From contig JBHHYN010000013.1 of NCBI GenBank assembly GCA_046757565.1, positions 1 to 39,652 on the forward strand: 39,652 nt of DNA. Direction: 5' to 3'. The translations under genes and the position numbers were made by a program. Below the pieces are notes generated by a model. That model saw nothing but the letters and a program-made list of their open reading frames with translations. It had not been told where the DNA came from and ran no database searches. Source of the DNA: JBHHYN01 sp046757565 (lineage in GTDB: Bacteria; Pseudomonadota; Gammaproteobacteria; Eutrophobiales; Eutrophobiaceae). Of the stretch, positions 24,303 to 33,165 are shown one piece after another (positions within the stretch are counted from its first letter, which is position 1; each line of letters opens with the position of its first letter).

Positions 24303-25488
24303 ATGTTTAACTTTGCATCTTATCCTCCGTTATCGCTGTATATTCATTACCCCTGGTGCGTGCGTAAATGCCCCTATTGTGATTTTAATTCTTATGGGAG
24401 GGGATGAGGTATTGCCGGAGGCCGCTTATATCGATGCCGTGATCCGCGATCTCGAATTCGAACAGTCGCGTATCCCCGGACGCCCTGTTATCAGTCTGTT
24501 CATCGGCGGTGGCACCCCCAGCCTGATAAGTACTGAAGGGCTTAAGCGGCTTATGGAGGCGCTTCGCTCCCGTGTGGAGCTGTTGCCGGATGCAGAAATC
24601 ACCCTGGAGGCGAATCCGGGTTCCGCGGAGGCCGGGCGGTTTTGCGCCTACCGTGAGGCAGGGGTCAACCGCCTCTCTATCGGTGTGCAGTCCTTTAACA
24701 ATGAAAAACTGCAACGGATCGGCCGTACCCATGATGGGGATGAGGCGCTCAGAGCTATCGCTATGGCGCATAGCGCCGGTTTTGATAACATCAATATCGA
24801 TATCATGTATGCGCTGCCCGATCAGAACATTGTGGAGGCGATGCGTGATCTGCACATGGCCATCGCGCAATGTCCCGGGCACATATCCTGGTATCAATTG
24901 ACCATCGAACCCAATACCGAATTCTATAAACACCCGCCGGGACGGGCGGACTAGGATGTTTGCTGGGCCATGCAACAACAGGGGCAAAGCTGTCTGGCGG
25001 CAAACGGTTTCCAGCAGTATGAAGTTTCCGCCTATTCATTAACGGGGCGGACGTGCACGCATAACCTGAATTACTGGCTATTCGGTGATTATCTGGGGCT
25101 GGGCGCAGGGGCCCACAGTAAGCTTACGGATACAGCGTGCGGCAGGGCGACACGTTCTGCCCGTCATCGCATTCCCGGACAGTACCTGCAAAAGGCCGGC
25201 AGTGCGGCGGTGATTTCCCGGCAACAATGCCTGGACCGGGCGGATCTCATCCTGGAGTTTATGCTTAATGCCCTGCGCCTGAACGCGGGTTTTACATCGG
25301 CGTTATTCCGGCAACGGACCGGCCTGCCGGTCAGTGTCATGGAAGCGCAACTGCTGGAAGCGGAGGAGCGGCAACTGCTTGAACGGGACCGGGATCGGAT
25401 CCGGCCAACGGCCAGGGGCCAACGCTACCTGAATGATCTGCTGCAACTGTTTATGCAGGGTGAACCTGAGCAGGCCGTCAGCCTGTAA
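24303..25488 (+). pseudogene. hemW: hemW-like radical SAM gene broken by a frameshift and a nonsense codon
   Basis: HemW is a radical SAM protein related to coproporphyrinogen dehydrogenase and implicated in haem handling. Reading from the ATG at 24303 gives SLYIHYPWCVRKCPYCDFNSYG with the CxxxCxxC cluster motif, but this frame stops at 24405. HemW similarity continues one base shifted (DEVLPEAAYIDAVIRDLE, LFIGGGTPSLIS, EANPGS, SIGVQSFN). The shift is best explained by one extra G in the GGGAGGGG run near 24396-24403. A second lesion, an in-frame TAG at 24952, falls where homologues read LPDxD. Similarity then resumes in the same frame (DVCWAMQQQGQ, GFQQYEVSAYSL, HNLNYWLFGDYLGLGAGAHSK) to 25488. 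Either the gene has decayed or the assembly has two errors here. Confidence 0.85.
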
Positions 25489-25603
25489 GTAAAATGGGCA
25501 GTTTTTCTGGTTTAATAAACAGGTACCGGTTTACAATGCTGCAGATGAAGGCAAGAATGAAAAATGAGAAGGGCCCGGGAAATGGAACAGCAGGGCAAGT
25601 AGT

Positions 25604-26191
25604 GTGCGATTAATCGTCGGCATGTCCGGAGCGAGCGGCCTCATCTACGGCATACGCTTGCTGCAGGTCCTGCATGATTTAAAAGATGTGGAAACCCATC
25701 TGATCCTGAGTCCGTCAGCGAAGATGAATATCTCCCTGGAGACCGAATGGCAGCTTGCCGACGTCGAGGCATTGGCCAATGAAGTCCATAATGTCAATAA
25801 TGTGGCGGCCAAGGTGTCCAGTGGTTCATTCAGGACCGAAGGCATGATCCTGGCGCCCTGTTCGATGAAGACGCTTTCCGGTATTGCCCATTCCTATGCG
25901 GACAATCTGTTGGTGCGTGCCGCAGACGTGGTCCTGAAAGAACGCCGCCGCCTGGTGCTAATGCCCCGAGAGACACCCTTGCATACGGGTCACTGCCGGC
26001 TGCTCTACGAGGTCAGCCAGATAGGCGCAATCGTCGCCCCGCCCGTGCCCGCCTTTTACATCAAACCGGCCACGATTGACGATTTAATCAATCACTCCAT
26101 CGGCCGTATCCTGGATCTGTTCGGCCTCGATCCGGGGATTGTCAATCGCTGGGCGGGTGTCAATAACAGGCTCCTAGGCAACAAGCAGTGA
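25604..26191 (+). CDS. ubiX: UbiX-type flavin prenyltransferase
   Basis: A 195-residue protein. UbiX attaches a dimethylallyl group to FMN, giving the prenyl-FMN cofactor used by UbiD-family decarboxylases in ubiquinone synthesis and aromatic acid decarboxylation. Motifs are GMSGASGLIYGIRLL (FMN phosphate loop), SSGSFRTEGMILAPCSMKTLSGIAHSYADNL, KERRRLVLMPRETPLH and PPVPAFYIKPATIDD. The gene starts with GTG and has only a weak upstream GGGC. No ubiD is in the window. Its last 18 bases overlap the convergent TIGR02444 gene. It may serve ubiquinone synthesis or an aromatic decarboxylase elsewhere. Confidence 0.93.
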   Translation: MRLIVGMSGASGLIYGIRLLQVLHDLKDVETHLILSPSAKMNISLETEWQLADVEALANEVHNVNNVAAKVSSGSFRTEGMILAPCSMKTLSGIAHSYADNLLVRAADVVLKERRRLVLMPRETPLHTGHCRLLYEVSQIGAIVAPPVPAFYIKPATIDDLINHSIGRILDLFGLDPGIVNRWAGVNNRLLGNKQ

Positions 26192-26734
26192 CCTGATCCG
26201 CTCCGCAGATTCCTGTGGAAAGGCCGCCACCAGAATCCGGCAGAGATGGGCAGAGACCGTGGGGTTGATGTCAATATCCATCGCCTCGCAGTAGCGCCGC
26301 AAGTTGCCGGTTGCCGCATTAAGACGCTCATCCAGGGAAACGGCCGGTCCCGGCAACGATCCGGCCAACTCCTGCAGCATCTCTTCCTGCATCTGCTCGG
26401 ACCTGAATTCCACGCCCTTGATACGTTCGCGCAGCTGCATACACGCTTCCTCTGCGACACGGGCATCGGTGCAACCGTGGTGCTTCATCCAGGTCCGCAC
26501 CTGCCGTAATGGAACGACGACGTTTACGGCCCACTCCTGTGAGAATGCCAGTGACGATTCGAAGAACCCTTCAGTAAACGGGCCGTACATGGACCCGTAC
26601 CAGCAACAGAACAGCAGGTAGTTGACGTCCGCGCCGTTTTCATCCTGCAGGGCCAGGCAGGAGGCAGGGACCCCTTCGGTGCGGTAGGTGCGTACTGAAA
26701 AATCCCAGAATTTTTCATAATGGCCGGTATTCAT
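26174..26734 (-). CDS. TIGR02444 (DUF2390) family protein
   Basis: A 186-residue soluble protein of a gammaproteobacterial family without known function. The recognisable part is the N-terminal FWDFSVRTYRTEGVPASCLALQDENGADVNYLLFCCWYG, followed by a helical middle (WKHHGCTD-like region) and a charged C-terminus. Here the C-terminal half is longer than the usual family core. It converges on ubiX with an 18-base overlap, and the CoA-ligase gene ends 46 bases upstream on the same strand, so the two may be co-transcribed. No function can be inferred from the context. Confidence 0.75.
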   Translation of the reverse strand: MNTGHYEKFWDFSVRTYRTEGVPASCLALQDENGADVNYLLFCCWYGSMYGPFTEGFFESSLAFSQEWAVNVVVPLRQVRTWMKHHGCTDARVAEEACMQLRERIKGVEFRSEQMQEEMLQELAGSLPGPAVSLDERLNAATGNLRRYCEAMDIDINPTVSAHLCRILVAAFPQESAERIRSLLVA

Positions 26735-26780
26735 TGTTCTATCATAAAACCTTGTCAGGGTGGTATCTCTACCCGGCCAT

Positions 26781-28418
26781 TCAGTTTTTCATCCCGGCGG
26801 GTCTCGTAGCCAATGCACCGGCAAATTGCTCCTTTAGCAGGGCGCGCTGCACCTTGCCACTGGCCGTATGCGGCAGTGTATCAACGATGGCGACGTAACG
26901 CAGGCGCTTGAAGCGTGCGAGCCTGCCGGCCGCATACGCCATGATCTCCTCTTGCGTGGCTTTTTGCCCGGGCTTCAAGACGATGGCTGCCGCCGGTAAC
27001 TCCCCCCACTTGGGATCCGGGATCGCAAACGCCGCACACTCGGAGACGGCCGGGTGATCGGTAATCACCTCCTCCAGTTCCACCGGAGAAATGTTAATGC
27101 CCCCAGAGATGATGATCTCCTTGGTGCGCCCTGTCAGGGTAAGCACACCGTTTTCGTCGATGCTGCCGAGATCGCCTGTCCAGCCCCGGCCGTCGCCGGA
27201 TTTGAAATATTCAGCGGTGGCTTGGGGGTCGTCCAGGTAGCCGTCCATCAGGTGCGGACTGTTCAACACGATTTCGCCCGCCTCCCCGGGGCCCGTGGGT
27301 TCACCCGTCGCCCGGCAGACGTTCAACTCTGTGCGGGGACCGGGTTTGCCCAGCGTACCGGGGTTCATTCTGCGTTCTCCGGCATGCTGGAACACAAGAT
27401 GGCCTGTCTCCGTCGAACCATAGGCCTGTATGATCTCTGTATGGGGCAGCATGGCCCCGGCCCGGCGCAGCAGGTCCGGTGTTGCCGGTGCGCCGCCATA
27501 GGCACACTTTTTCAGGCTTTTCAGCCGTTCCGCCGAGAAACCGGGAGCATCGAATAACATTGTCAGTTGTGTCGGGACGACAAAGGCGCTGGTAACGCTG
27601 TGCTGTTCCACATCATCCATGAAGCGCCCAGGGTCCCATTTCGGCATGATCACGGCACACGCCCCCGCATTCATCAGGGGTTGAAAAAAGCTGAACAACC
27701 CTGCCGCATGGGAGAGTGGGATGGTGATAATGCCGATATCCGAACTCTCCAGCGGGTACTCCTCGGTCGCAGCGGTTGACGAGGCCATGCGGGCGCGATG
27801 GCTCAGGATGGCCCCTTTTGGATTACCGGTGGTGCCGCTTGTGTACATGATACAGGCGGGATCTGCGGCTTTAAGGGAGACATCCGGGGGAGTCTCCGGT
27901 TGCTCATGAATGAGCGCGCCGCACGATATCACACCAGCGTCAGGAGTGTTCCCGATGCCGATCAGGCAGGGCAGCGCCCGCAGTTCATTTTTAACAGCGT
28001 GGTAGAGGTTGAATGTTCCGGCATCGCCGATGAGGAACTGTGCGCCGGTCTGTTTGAGCACATGGCCCAGCTCCTTCGCCCCGTAGCGGTGGGGGACATG
28101 GACCAGGGTACAGCCTGTACGGGCTACTCCAAAATGGATGATCGGGTATTCTATCGAGTTTCCGCACATGATGACCAGCCGTGCCCGGGGCGTCGGTTCA
28201 AGCGCCAGCAGACCGTTGGCGAAACGATTGGCTAGTTTATCGAGGTCGCGGTAGGTATAGGTATCTGTGCCGAAGATGATGGCCCTGCTGTCTGGCGCGC
28301 GTGCGGCAATATGACGGGGCACGTCCCCGATGAGGAGGTTTTCCAGGTCGTTATGGCGCATTTCCTGTATTCGATCCAGGCACGGGCGAATGAATTTGAA
28401 TGCCCTTGGCGTTACCAT
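26781..28418 (-). CDS. AMP-dependent acyl-CoA synthetase (ANL superfamily)
   Basis: A 545-residue adenylating enzyme that activates a carboxylic acid to its CoA thioester with ATP. Motifs in order: MYTSGTTGNPKGAILSHR (P-loop, near 191-208), YGSTETGHLVF (A5), GWTGDLGSIDENGVLTLTGRTKEIIISGGINISP (A7-A8 hinge), and C-terminal TASGKVQRALL, whose Lys near 521 catalyses adenylation. The substrate is unknown; an aromatic, cinnamic-type or fatty acid is possible. No good ribosome site precedes the first ATG, and an internal Met20 (MRHNDLENLL) may be the true start. It is divergent from the OsmC-like gene. Confidence 0.9.
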   Translation of the reverse strand: MVTPRAFKFIRPCLDRIQEMRHNDLENLLIGDVPRHIAARAPDSRAIIFGTDTYTYRDLDKLANRFANGLLALEPTPRARLVIMCGNSIEYPIIHFGVARTGCTLVHVPHRYGAKELGHVLKQTGAQFLIGDAGTFNLYHAVKNELRALPCLIGIGNTPDAGVISCGALIHEQPETPPDVSLKAADPACIMYTSGTTGNPKGAILSHRARMASSTAATEEYPLESSDIGIITIPLSHAAGLFSFFQPLMNAGACAVIMPKWDPGRFMDDVEQHSVTSAFVVPTQLTMLFDAPGFSAERLKSLKKCAYGGAPATPDLLRRAGAMLPHTEIIQAYGSTETGHLVFQHAGERRMNPGTLGKPGPRTELNVCRATGEPTGPGEAGEIVLNSPHLMDGYLDDPQATAEYFKSGDGRGWTGDLGSIDENGVLTLTGRTKEIIISGGINISPVELEEVITDHPAVSECAAFAIPDPKWGELPAAAIVLKPGQKATQEEIMAYAAGRLARFKRLRYVAIVDTLPHTASGKVQRALLKEQFAGALATRPAGMKN

Positions 28419-28736
28419 ACTAAACTTTACGGCAGTTAATAAATAGAATAATCAATCCTAACGATACATAAATTATCGTATGAAGCAGTCTGTTCCAAGG
28501 TATTCAAATAGTGCAACGACTCATCTTCCACAGCATGATTCGCGTCCATTGATAATATCCGTGTTATTATCAGTTTCCCGTGTATATTTCGTAGCATCAG
28601 TTTAAGCAAGAGGACTCTCAATGCCGGTGCAACATTTTATGAAAGAAAAATCACGGCACCGAATCAGCTTATCGGAAGGGCTTCAGCAGATTAATAGTAA
28701 ATGGGGACAAAGATAATTAAGGGGAGATGAAAGCTG
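28419..28736. promoter_or_regulatory. Divergent region between the CoA ligase and OsmC-like genes
   Basis: This 318-base A/T-rich stretch has no convincing gene. It contains an inverted repeat, ACGATA / TATCGT, separated by seven bases at 28461-28479, about 45 bases upstream of the CoA-ligase ATG. That position suits an operator. The word AATTATCGTA also occurs in the receptor promoter regions. Confidence 0.4.
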
Positions 28737-29306
28737 ATGAACCAACTCGTTTATAAAATTGATCACAACGTTGCCGTCGAAAAAATTTCTTTAGCACCGT
28801 TTAAAAAGGGAACGAAAAATGAACCGACCCGGTTCGAGATCTATCTACACGCAGAACGAAAAGATGGAATGATTAGCCGGGCGGAAGTGGGGACAAACTC
28901 ACCTACCTGGGGCAGTTTTTCCATCATCTCGGATGAAGGTAAGGCAATTGGCGGCACGGATACCGCCCCGGCGCCATTGGATTATTTTACTGCCGGTGTT
29001 GGATTTTGTTTCCTGTCCCATATAGCGATGTATAGCCGGGCTGTAAAGTTAAAAATAGACAAAGCCGACCTGGAACTTCGTATGAAGTTTTCCGTGATTA
29101 ATAATCCCGATAAAATTGAAGAGAATGGATTACAGGGGAAAAATGAAGGACTTGAATTTCATCTGATGGTTAAAAGCGAAGAACCGGAAGAGAAGATCCG
29201 GACAATGTTCGACGAATGTATCCGGGCTTGCCTTGCAATCCAGTCTCTGACCAATCCGGTGCCGTTGAATTCGCATTTACATTTGAACGGAATTGAATTG
29301 ACATAG
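28737..29306 (+). CDS. OsmC-like family protein
   Basis: A 189-residue protein with the OsmC/Ohr-type fold. The two conserved regions bearing the reactive cysteines are TAGVGFCFLSHIAMYSR (Cys about residue 87) and ECIRACLAIQSLTNPVPL (with two nearby Cys). OsmC relatives reduce organic hydroperoxides by a Cys pair. The residues 1-45 extension is unlike small OsmC proteins. GGGGAG lies about ten bases before the ATG. Its DNA is visibly more A/T-rich than the lig genes, as is the following MFS gene, which may indicate a separate origin. It may protect redox-sensitive enzymes nearby, but that is inference. Confidence 0.78.
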   Translation: MNQLVYKIDHNVAVEKISLAPFKKGTKNEPTRFEIYLHAERKDGMISRAEVGTNSPTWGSFSIISDEGKAIGGTDTAPAPLDYFTAGVGFCFLSHIAMYSRAVKLKIDKADLELRMKFSVINNPDKIEENGLQGKNEGLEFHLMVKSEEPEEKIRTMFDECIRACLAIQSLTNPVPLNSHLHLNGIELT

Positions 29307-29557
29307 CTTGTTCTTTGTAAAGATCATTAATTCAGATATCATGATTGGGACATGCATGGATTTACGTGTCACTTGCTAACCAGGTTTTATATTGTTCAAT
29401 ATCTGGGTAGAGCCGCCGGCCAAGTGCGTTGCGACAGGATTAGTGAACGGGGCGAAACCCGCACTGCCTGCAGATTCAAAACAACACGGAACTCTATCAT
29501 GAACCTTTATCACTCCATAGTTGATCTGCCTTCAGAAAAAACCATGCCTATATTCGT

Positions 29558-30844
29558 ATGACGAAATATAAAACACGGTCGATTTTTTATGGCTGGTGGA
29601 ATGTACTTTGTGCGTTTATCGGTTTGGCCTTGAGTCATGCCACCATTGCAATATTCAGCTTTGGGACATTCGTAAAACCATTACAAGCTGAATTTGGCTG
29701 GCAAAGGGGTGAGATCGCCTTTGCCCTGACTGTAAATAACCTGACCGTATTAATCGTGTCGCCATTGCTGGGCATATTGATAGATAAAATCGGTGTGCGT
29801 AAAGTCTTGATGCCTTCCCTTATGTTGTTGGCCGTTATTGTTGCTACGATGACATTATTGAGTGGCAACATCTGGCATTTTTATATTTTGTATTTTCTTA
29901 TTCCCTTATTTGGGGCTGCGACTCTCCCTCATTCCTACTCCAGGATCATCATTGCATGGTTCTATCGTCTCCGTGGAATGGCTCTGGGGATCTCGCTGGC
30001 AGGTATTGGTGCTGGAGCCGCAGTGATTCCCGTTTTAATGCAATCAGTAATTAATTCACATGGCTGGCGCACGGCGTATATGGTCTATGCACTGTTAGTA
30101 CTGCTCATATCCCTGCCGTTGTCTTATTATCTGGTACGGGAAACACCGAAAGAAATGGGACTAAAGGCGGATGGCGATCATGAAAGTACTGATAGAGATA
30201 AGGGACAGATGGCATCTGGTGCAATTAAAAGTATTGGATTAACACTGAAACAATCGATAAAGACATCTACATTTTGGTTGATGCTGGGTTCATTTCTACT
30301 GGCAGGCATGGTGATGTCCAGCATGTTTGTACATCTGATACCAATGTTGATCGACCGTGGCCTTGATCCATCAGTGGCAGCCTATGGCGCTATGGCTTTG
30401 GGTGTGTCTTTGATTGTTGGCCGGATTGCTTCAGGATTCCTGATGGATCATTTTTTCGCACCTTATATTGCTGCAATATTTCTGAGTGGCATGGTAGTCG
30501 GGATGGTGATATTCGCAACCGGCACATCAGGCCCGATGGTTTTCGTAGCAGCAGCACTTGTGGGGTTGGCAAGCGGTTCCGAAATGAGTGAAGCTTCTTA
30601 CCTTATCAGTCGTTATTTCGGCTATCTCGCATTTGGCAGAATTTACGGTGTGATATTCAGTGCGTTTCAACTCGGCGGAGCGATAGGGGCTCCCGTGTTA
30701 GGGATATATCAGGACAAGGCAGGAGATTATATTGGGGCATTATGGGTGCTTGTTGCTGTTGGGCTTGTCTCCACTATTTTAATTGCTCTGCTCAGGGAAT
30801 ATCCACAACTGGAATTCAATATGGAAGCAAATGATGACACGTGA
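29558..30844 (+). CDS. Major facilitator superfamily transporter (monocarboxylate/OFA-like)
   Basis: A 428-residue inner-membrane carrier with 12 predicted membrane segments. N-terminal features are RSIFYGWWNVLCAF (a YGW motif common in OFA and MCT-like carriers), GTFVKPLQAEFGWQRGEIAFA, the motif-A-type loop GILIDKIGVRKVL, and a charged central loop near 203-225 (DGDHESTDRDKGQ). The second half has VGRIASGFLMDHF. Such carriers usually move organic acids or drugs. Given the decarboxylase, CoA ligase and MarR neighbours, an aromatic acid is a reasonable guess. Starts closer to 29500 were not supported. Sequence is relatively A/T-rich. Confidence 0.88.
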   Translation: MTKYKTRSIFYGWWNVLCAFIGLALSHATIAIFSFGTFVKPLQAEFGWQRGEIAFALTVNNLTVLIVSPLLGILIDKIGVRKVLMPSLMLLAVIVATMTLLSGNIWHFYILYFLIPLFGAATLPHSYSRIIIAWFYRLRGMALGISLAGIGAGAAVIPVLMQSVINSHGWRTAYMVYALLVLLISLPLSYYLVRETPKEMGLKADGDHESTDRDKGQMASGAIKSIGLTLKQSIKTSTFWLMLGSFLLAGMVMSSMFVHLIPMLIDRGLDPSVAAYGAMALGVSLIVGRIASGFLMDHFFAPYIAAIFLSGMVVGMVIFATGTSGPMVFVAAALVGLASGSEMSEASYLISRYFGYLAFGRIYGVIFSAFQLGGAIGAPVLGIYQDKAGDYIGALWVLVAVGLVSTILIALLREYPQLEFNMEANDDT

Positions 30845-30997
30845 TCATACCCATACAGAAATTTTGGGAATCACTCATAAATCTTTTAGCCTGTAAATAG
30901 ACTGTGAAATGTATTTATTGGAAGATATTTGTGCAACAGTAAGTTGAACAAAGTCAACAAAATACATACCGTTAGCAATGGTGATGATGCAGAGTTC

Positions 30998-31435
30998 ATG
31001 CATACGCCCAGTGAAAATCTGTTGGCATCGATCCACATGTTGTCGAACAGGATCGGCCGTGCTTTCTTCAGCCAGGTAGTCTCCAGGCATGGTCTCACCC
31101 TGGCGGAATGGCGTGTTATCCTGACACTAAGGCAGTATCCAGGCATGACGGCCACCGGAATCACCGGCCAATGGGCGATGGAAAAGATGGCGATTAACCG
31201 CGCCATCCGTCATCTGCTCCGCACGCGCAGGGTAAAACGCAGGCCCGATAGCCGGGACCGGCGCCGCTTCTCACTCTATCTGACTGCAAATGGTAAGCGC
31301 TTATATGACAAGGTCATACCGGATGCCAATCGCCGCTACAGGGAGATTGTTGCCTGCCTGAGCAAGACCGAACTGACTGCGCTGCGTAGGGTCATGGATA
31401 AACTCAGCCGTCACACCCTGCAGCTTACCGATTAA
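30998..31435 (+). CDS. MarR-family transcriptional regulator
   Basis: About 145 residues. Winged helix-turn-helix regulators of this family often sense phenolic ligands and repress neighbouring catabolic or efflux genes. The recognition core is LTLAEWRVILTLRQYPGMTATGITGQWAMEKMAINRAIRHLL, followed by the wing (RRPDSRDRRRFSLYLTANGK). The open frame begins at 30929 with a TTG codon; ATG 30998 (MHTPSENLLASIHML) fits family length better, though its ribosome site is weak. It lies between the MFS gene and the RdhA-like gene, with an inverted repeat in the gap downstream. Confidence 0.85.
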   Translation: MHTPSENLLASIHMLSNRIGRAFFSQVVSRHGLTLAEWRVILTLRQYPGMTATGITGQWAMEKMAINRAIRHLLRTRRVKRRPDSRDRRRFSLYLTANGKRLYDKVIPDANRRYREIVACLSKTELTALRRVMDKLSRHTLQLTD

Positions 31436-31461
31436 AAAACCCCCTCTCTCCTGCAATATAA

Positions 31462-31491
31462 ATAGTATCATTTGATATTATTTTATACTAT
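31462..31491. promoter_or_regulatory. Nested inverted repeats, candidate MarR operator
   Basis: An outer repeat ATAGTAT / ATACTAT encloses an inner one, TATCA-TT-TGATA at 31466-31477. The sequence is very A/T-rich and lies about 80-109 bases upstream of the RdhA-like ATG, just after the MarR gene. Symmetry and size suit MarR dimers. Confidence 0.5.
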
Positions 31492-31511
31492 TCTTGGATT
31501 TAGATAAAAGC

Positions 31512-31525
31512 CTGATTTATATCAA
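31512..31525. promoter_or_regulatory. FNR/CRP-type box upstream of the RdhA-like gene
   Basis: CTGAT-TTAT-ATCAA matches the FNR consensus TTGAT-N4-ATCAA in nine of ten defined positions. It lies 46 bases before the ATG. Known reductive dehalogenase genes are often activated through FNR/CRP-family boxes (CprK sites are related). Confidence 0.45.
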
Positions 31526-31570
31526 TCGCCGGTACCGGTGCTCCGGTTCAAACATAATGGAGAGATCCTC

Positions 31571-32908
31571 ATGCAGCTATTCTCACGTAAACGGCGTCCC
31601 ATGTATCTGGGGAAATACCCGATGGAGAAGATCAAACGTGTCGACAAACCGACCACCCTGATCACGGACCAGATCAAACGCGTGCCCAAACGCGCCGGCT
31701 TCTTTGTTCGCGCCTTTCATGGCGATCTCGGTACCAGGGCCCATGACGAAGTCAGACGCTTCATCATCAAGAGTCCGCTGAATGCCGCTATGGGTCATTT
31801 ACACTGGAAGCATGTGCCCATGCACAGGGGGGATGCGGCGCCGGAAAAGGCGCCGCTGCCCGATGACCCGGTGGAGATGGCCCGGCACATCAAGTCACTC
31901 TGCTATTTCCTTGACGCCGATCTGGTGGGTATCTGTAAGATGCCGGAGTGGGCGTGGTATTCCCATGACACGGACGGCAATCCGATTGAGGCGAAACACA
32001 AGTACGCCATCGTTATTGTGATCGATCAAAACTGGGACACCATGGAGGCCTCCAGTGGCGATGACTGGATCAGCGGTGTGCAGAGCTACCGCGCTTATCT
32101 GAATGGCTCAACAGTCGCCTGTATCGTCGCCGATTATATCCGCCGTCTGGGCATTCCGGCCCAGGCGCACTCCAACGCGGACGGCGACATCCTGCAGATC
32201 CCGCTGATGTTACTGGCAGGGCTTGGGGAATTGAGCCGCATTGGTGAACTGGTGCTTAATCCGTTCATTGGCCCGCGCCATAAAACCGCCGTCGTCACCA
32301 CCGATCTGCCCATGGAGGTGGACAAACCTATTGATTTCGGCCTGCAGGATTTCTGCTCCAAATGTTCCAAATGTGCACGTGAATGCCCGTCCCAGGCGAT
32401 CCGCTATGGCGGCAAGGTGCTCTACAACGGCTACGAAATGTGGAAGCCTGATGTGGAGAAATGTGTCAAGTACCGGGTGACAAACCTGAAGGGGACCTCT
32501 TGCGGCCGTTGTATGAAGATGTGCCCCTTTAATAAAGAGGGACTGATGGCCCACCGCCTCGCGTTGTGGGCGGCTATCAAGCTGCCGTTCACGCGGCGCT
32601 TTCTGATCTGGCTGGATGATGTGCTGCGCTATGGGGTGCGCAACCCCATCAAGAAATGGTGGCTGGACCTGGAGATCGTGAACAAGCGGGTGGTCAGGCC
32701 TAAAGGCGCCAATGAACGGGACCTTAACCTGGGTCGCAAGATCAGGGGCCTGGGTGATCGCAAGATCGCCCTGTACCCGGTTGAGAAACTGCCCGGGGCC
32801 GATCAGCAGGGGCCCTGCCCGGTTGATCGGAGTCAGGGCCTCAAGGACAGCAATGCCGCCGCCGTGGCGCTCTCCAATTTAAGGGACACTGATAACTCAA
32901 TAACTTAA
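31571..32908 (+). CDS. Reductive-dehalogenase-like iron-sulfur protein, cytoplasmic
   Basis: A 445-residue protein resembling the core of RdhA enzymes, which use cobalamin and two [4Fe-4S] clusters to remove halogens. The central region reads ACIVADYIRRLGIPAQAHSNAD, PLMLLAGLGELSRIGELVLNPFIGPR and VVTTDLPMEVDKPIDFGLQDFC, all RdhA-like. Cluster motifs are CSKCSKCARECP (Cys 262, 265, 268, 272) and Cys298-x12-Cys311-x2-Cys314-x3-Cys318-Pro. There is no Tat signal peptide, no rdhB anchor gene and no fused reductase domain, unlike respiratory or NADPH-linked catabolic enzymes. ATG 31571 has GGAGAG at six bases. QueG is a distant relative with a different domain plan. Dehalogenation itself is inferred. 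Confidence 0.8.
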   Translation: MQLFSRKRRPMYLGKYPMEKIKRVDKPTTLITDQIKRVPKRAGFFVRAFHGDLGTRAHDEVRRFIIKSPLNAAMGHLHWKHVPMHRGDAAPEKAPLPDDPVEMARHIKSLCYFLDADLVGICKMPEWAWYSHDTDGNPIEAKHKYAIVIVIDQNWDTMEASSGDDWISGVQSYRAYLNGSTVACIVADYIRRLGIPAQAHSNADGDILQIPLMLLAGLGELSRIGELVLNPFIGPRHKTAVVTTDLPMEVDKPIDFGLQDFCSKCSKCARECPSQAIRYGGKVLYNGYEMWKPDVEKCVKYRVTNLKGTSCGRCMKMCPFNKEGLMAHRLALWAAIKLPFTRRFLIWLDDVLRYGVRNPIKKWWLDLEIVNKRVVRPKGANERDLNLGRKIRGLGDRKIALYPVEKLPGADQQGPCPVDRSQGLKDSNAAAVALSNLRDTDNSIT

Positions 32909-33165
32909 TGGAAAACCGGTAACCCTGACTATTGCAAGCGAGGTATCAGATCACGTCAAGACTTTATATAGCTGAATTTATGTGGTCAAATTCTTTATTC
33001 CTGGAATCCTGGTGCCTTTAACAGGCTCAATTAATTAATAAGTTACGAGTCCTACTGCTGCCGATGGACTCCTGTCCTCTTGATAACATGTTCCAGTATG
33101 GTTACCAACACCGGGAATAACACCAGGGCACATTTTTTATAAACCAACAAGATAAGGGCATGCAG

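Noticed and set aside
24952..24954. Recoding of the hemW TAG (for example pyrrolysine or suppression).
   Set aside because: The same gene also has an upstream frameshift, which favours decay or sequence error over programmed recoding.
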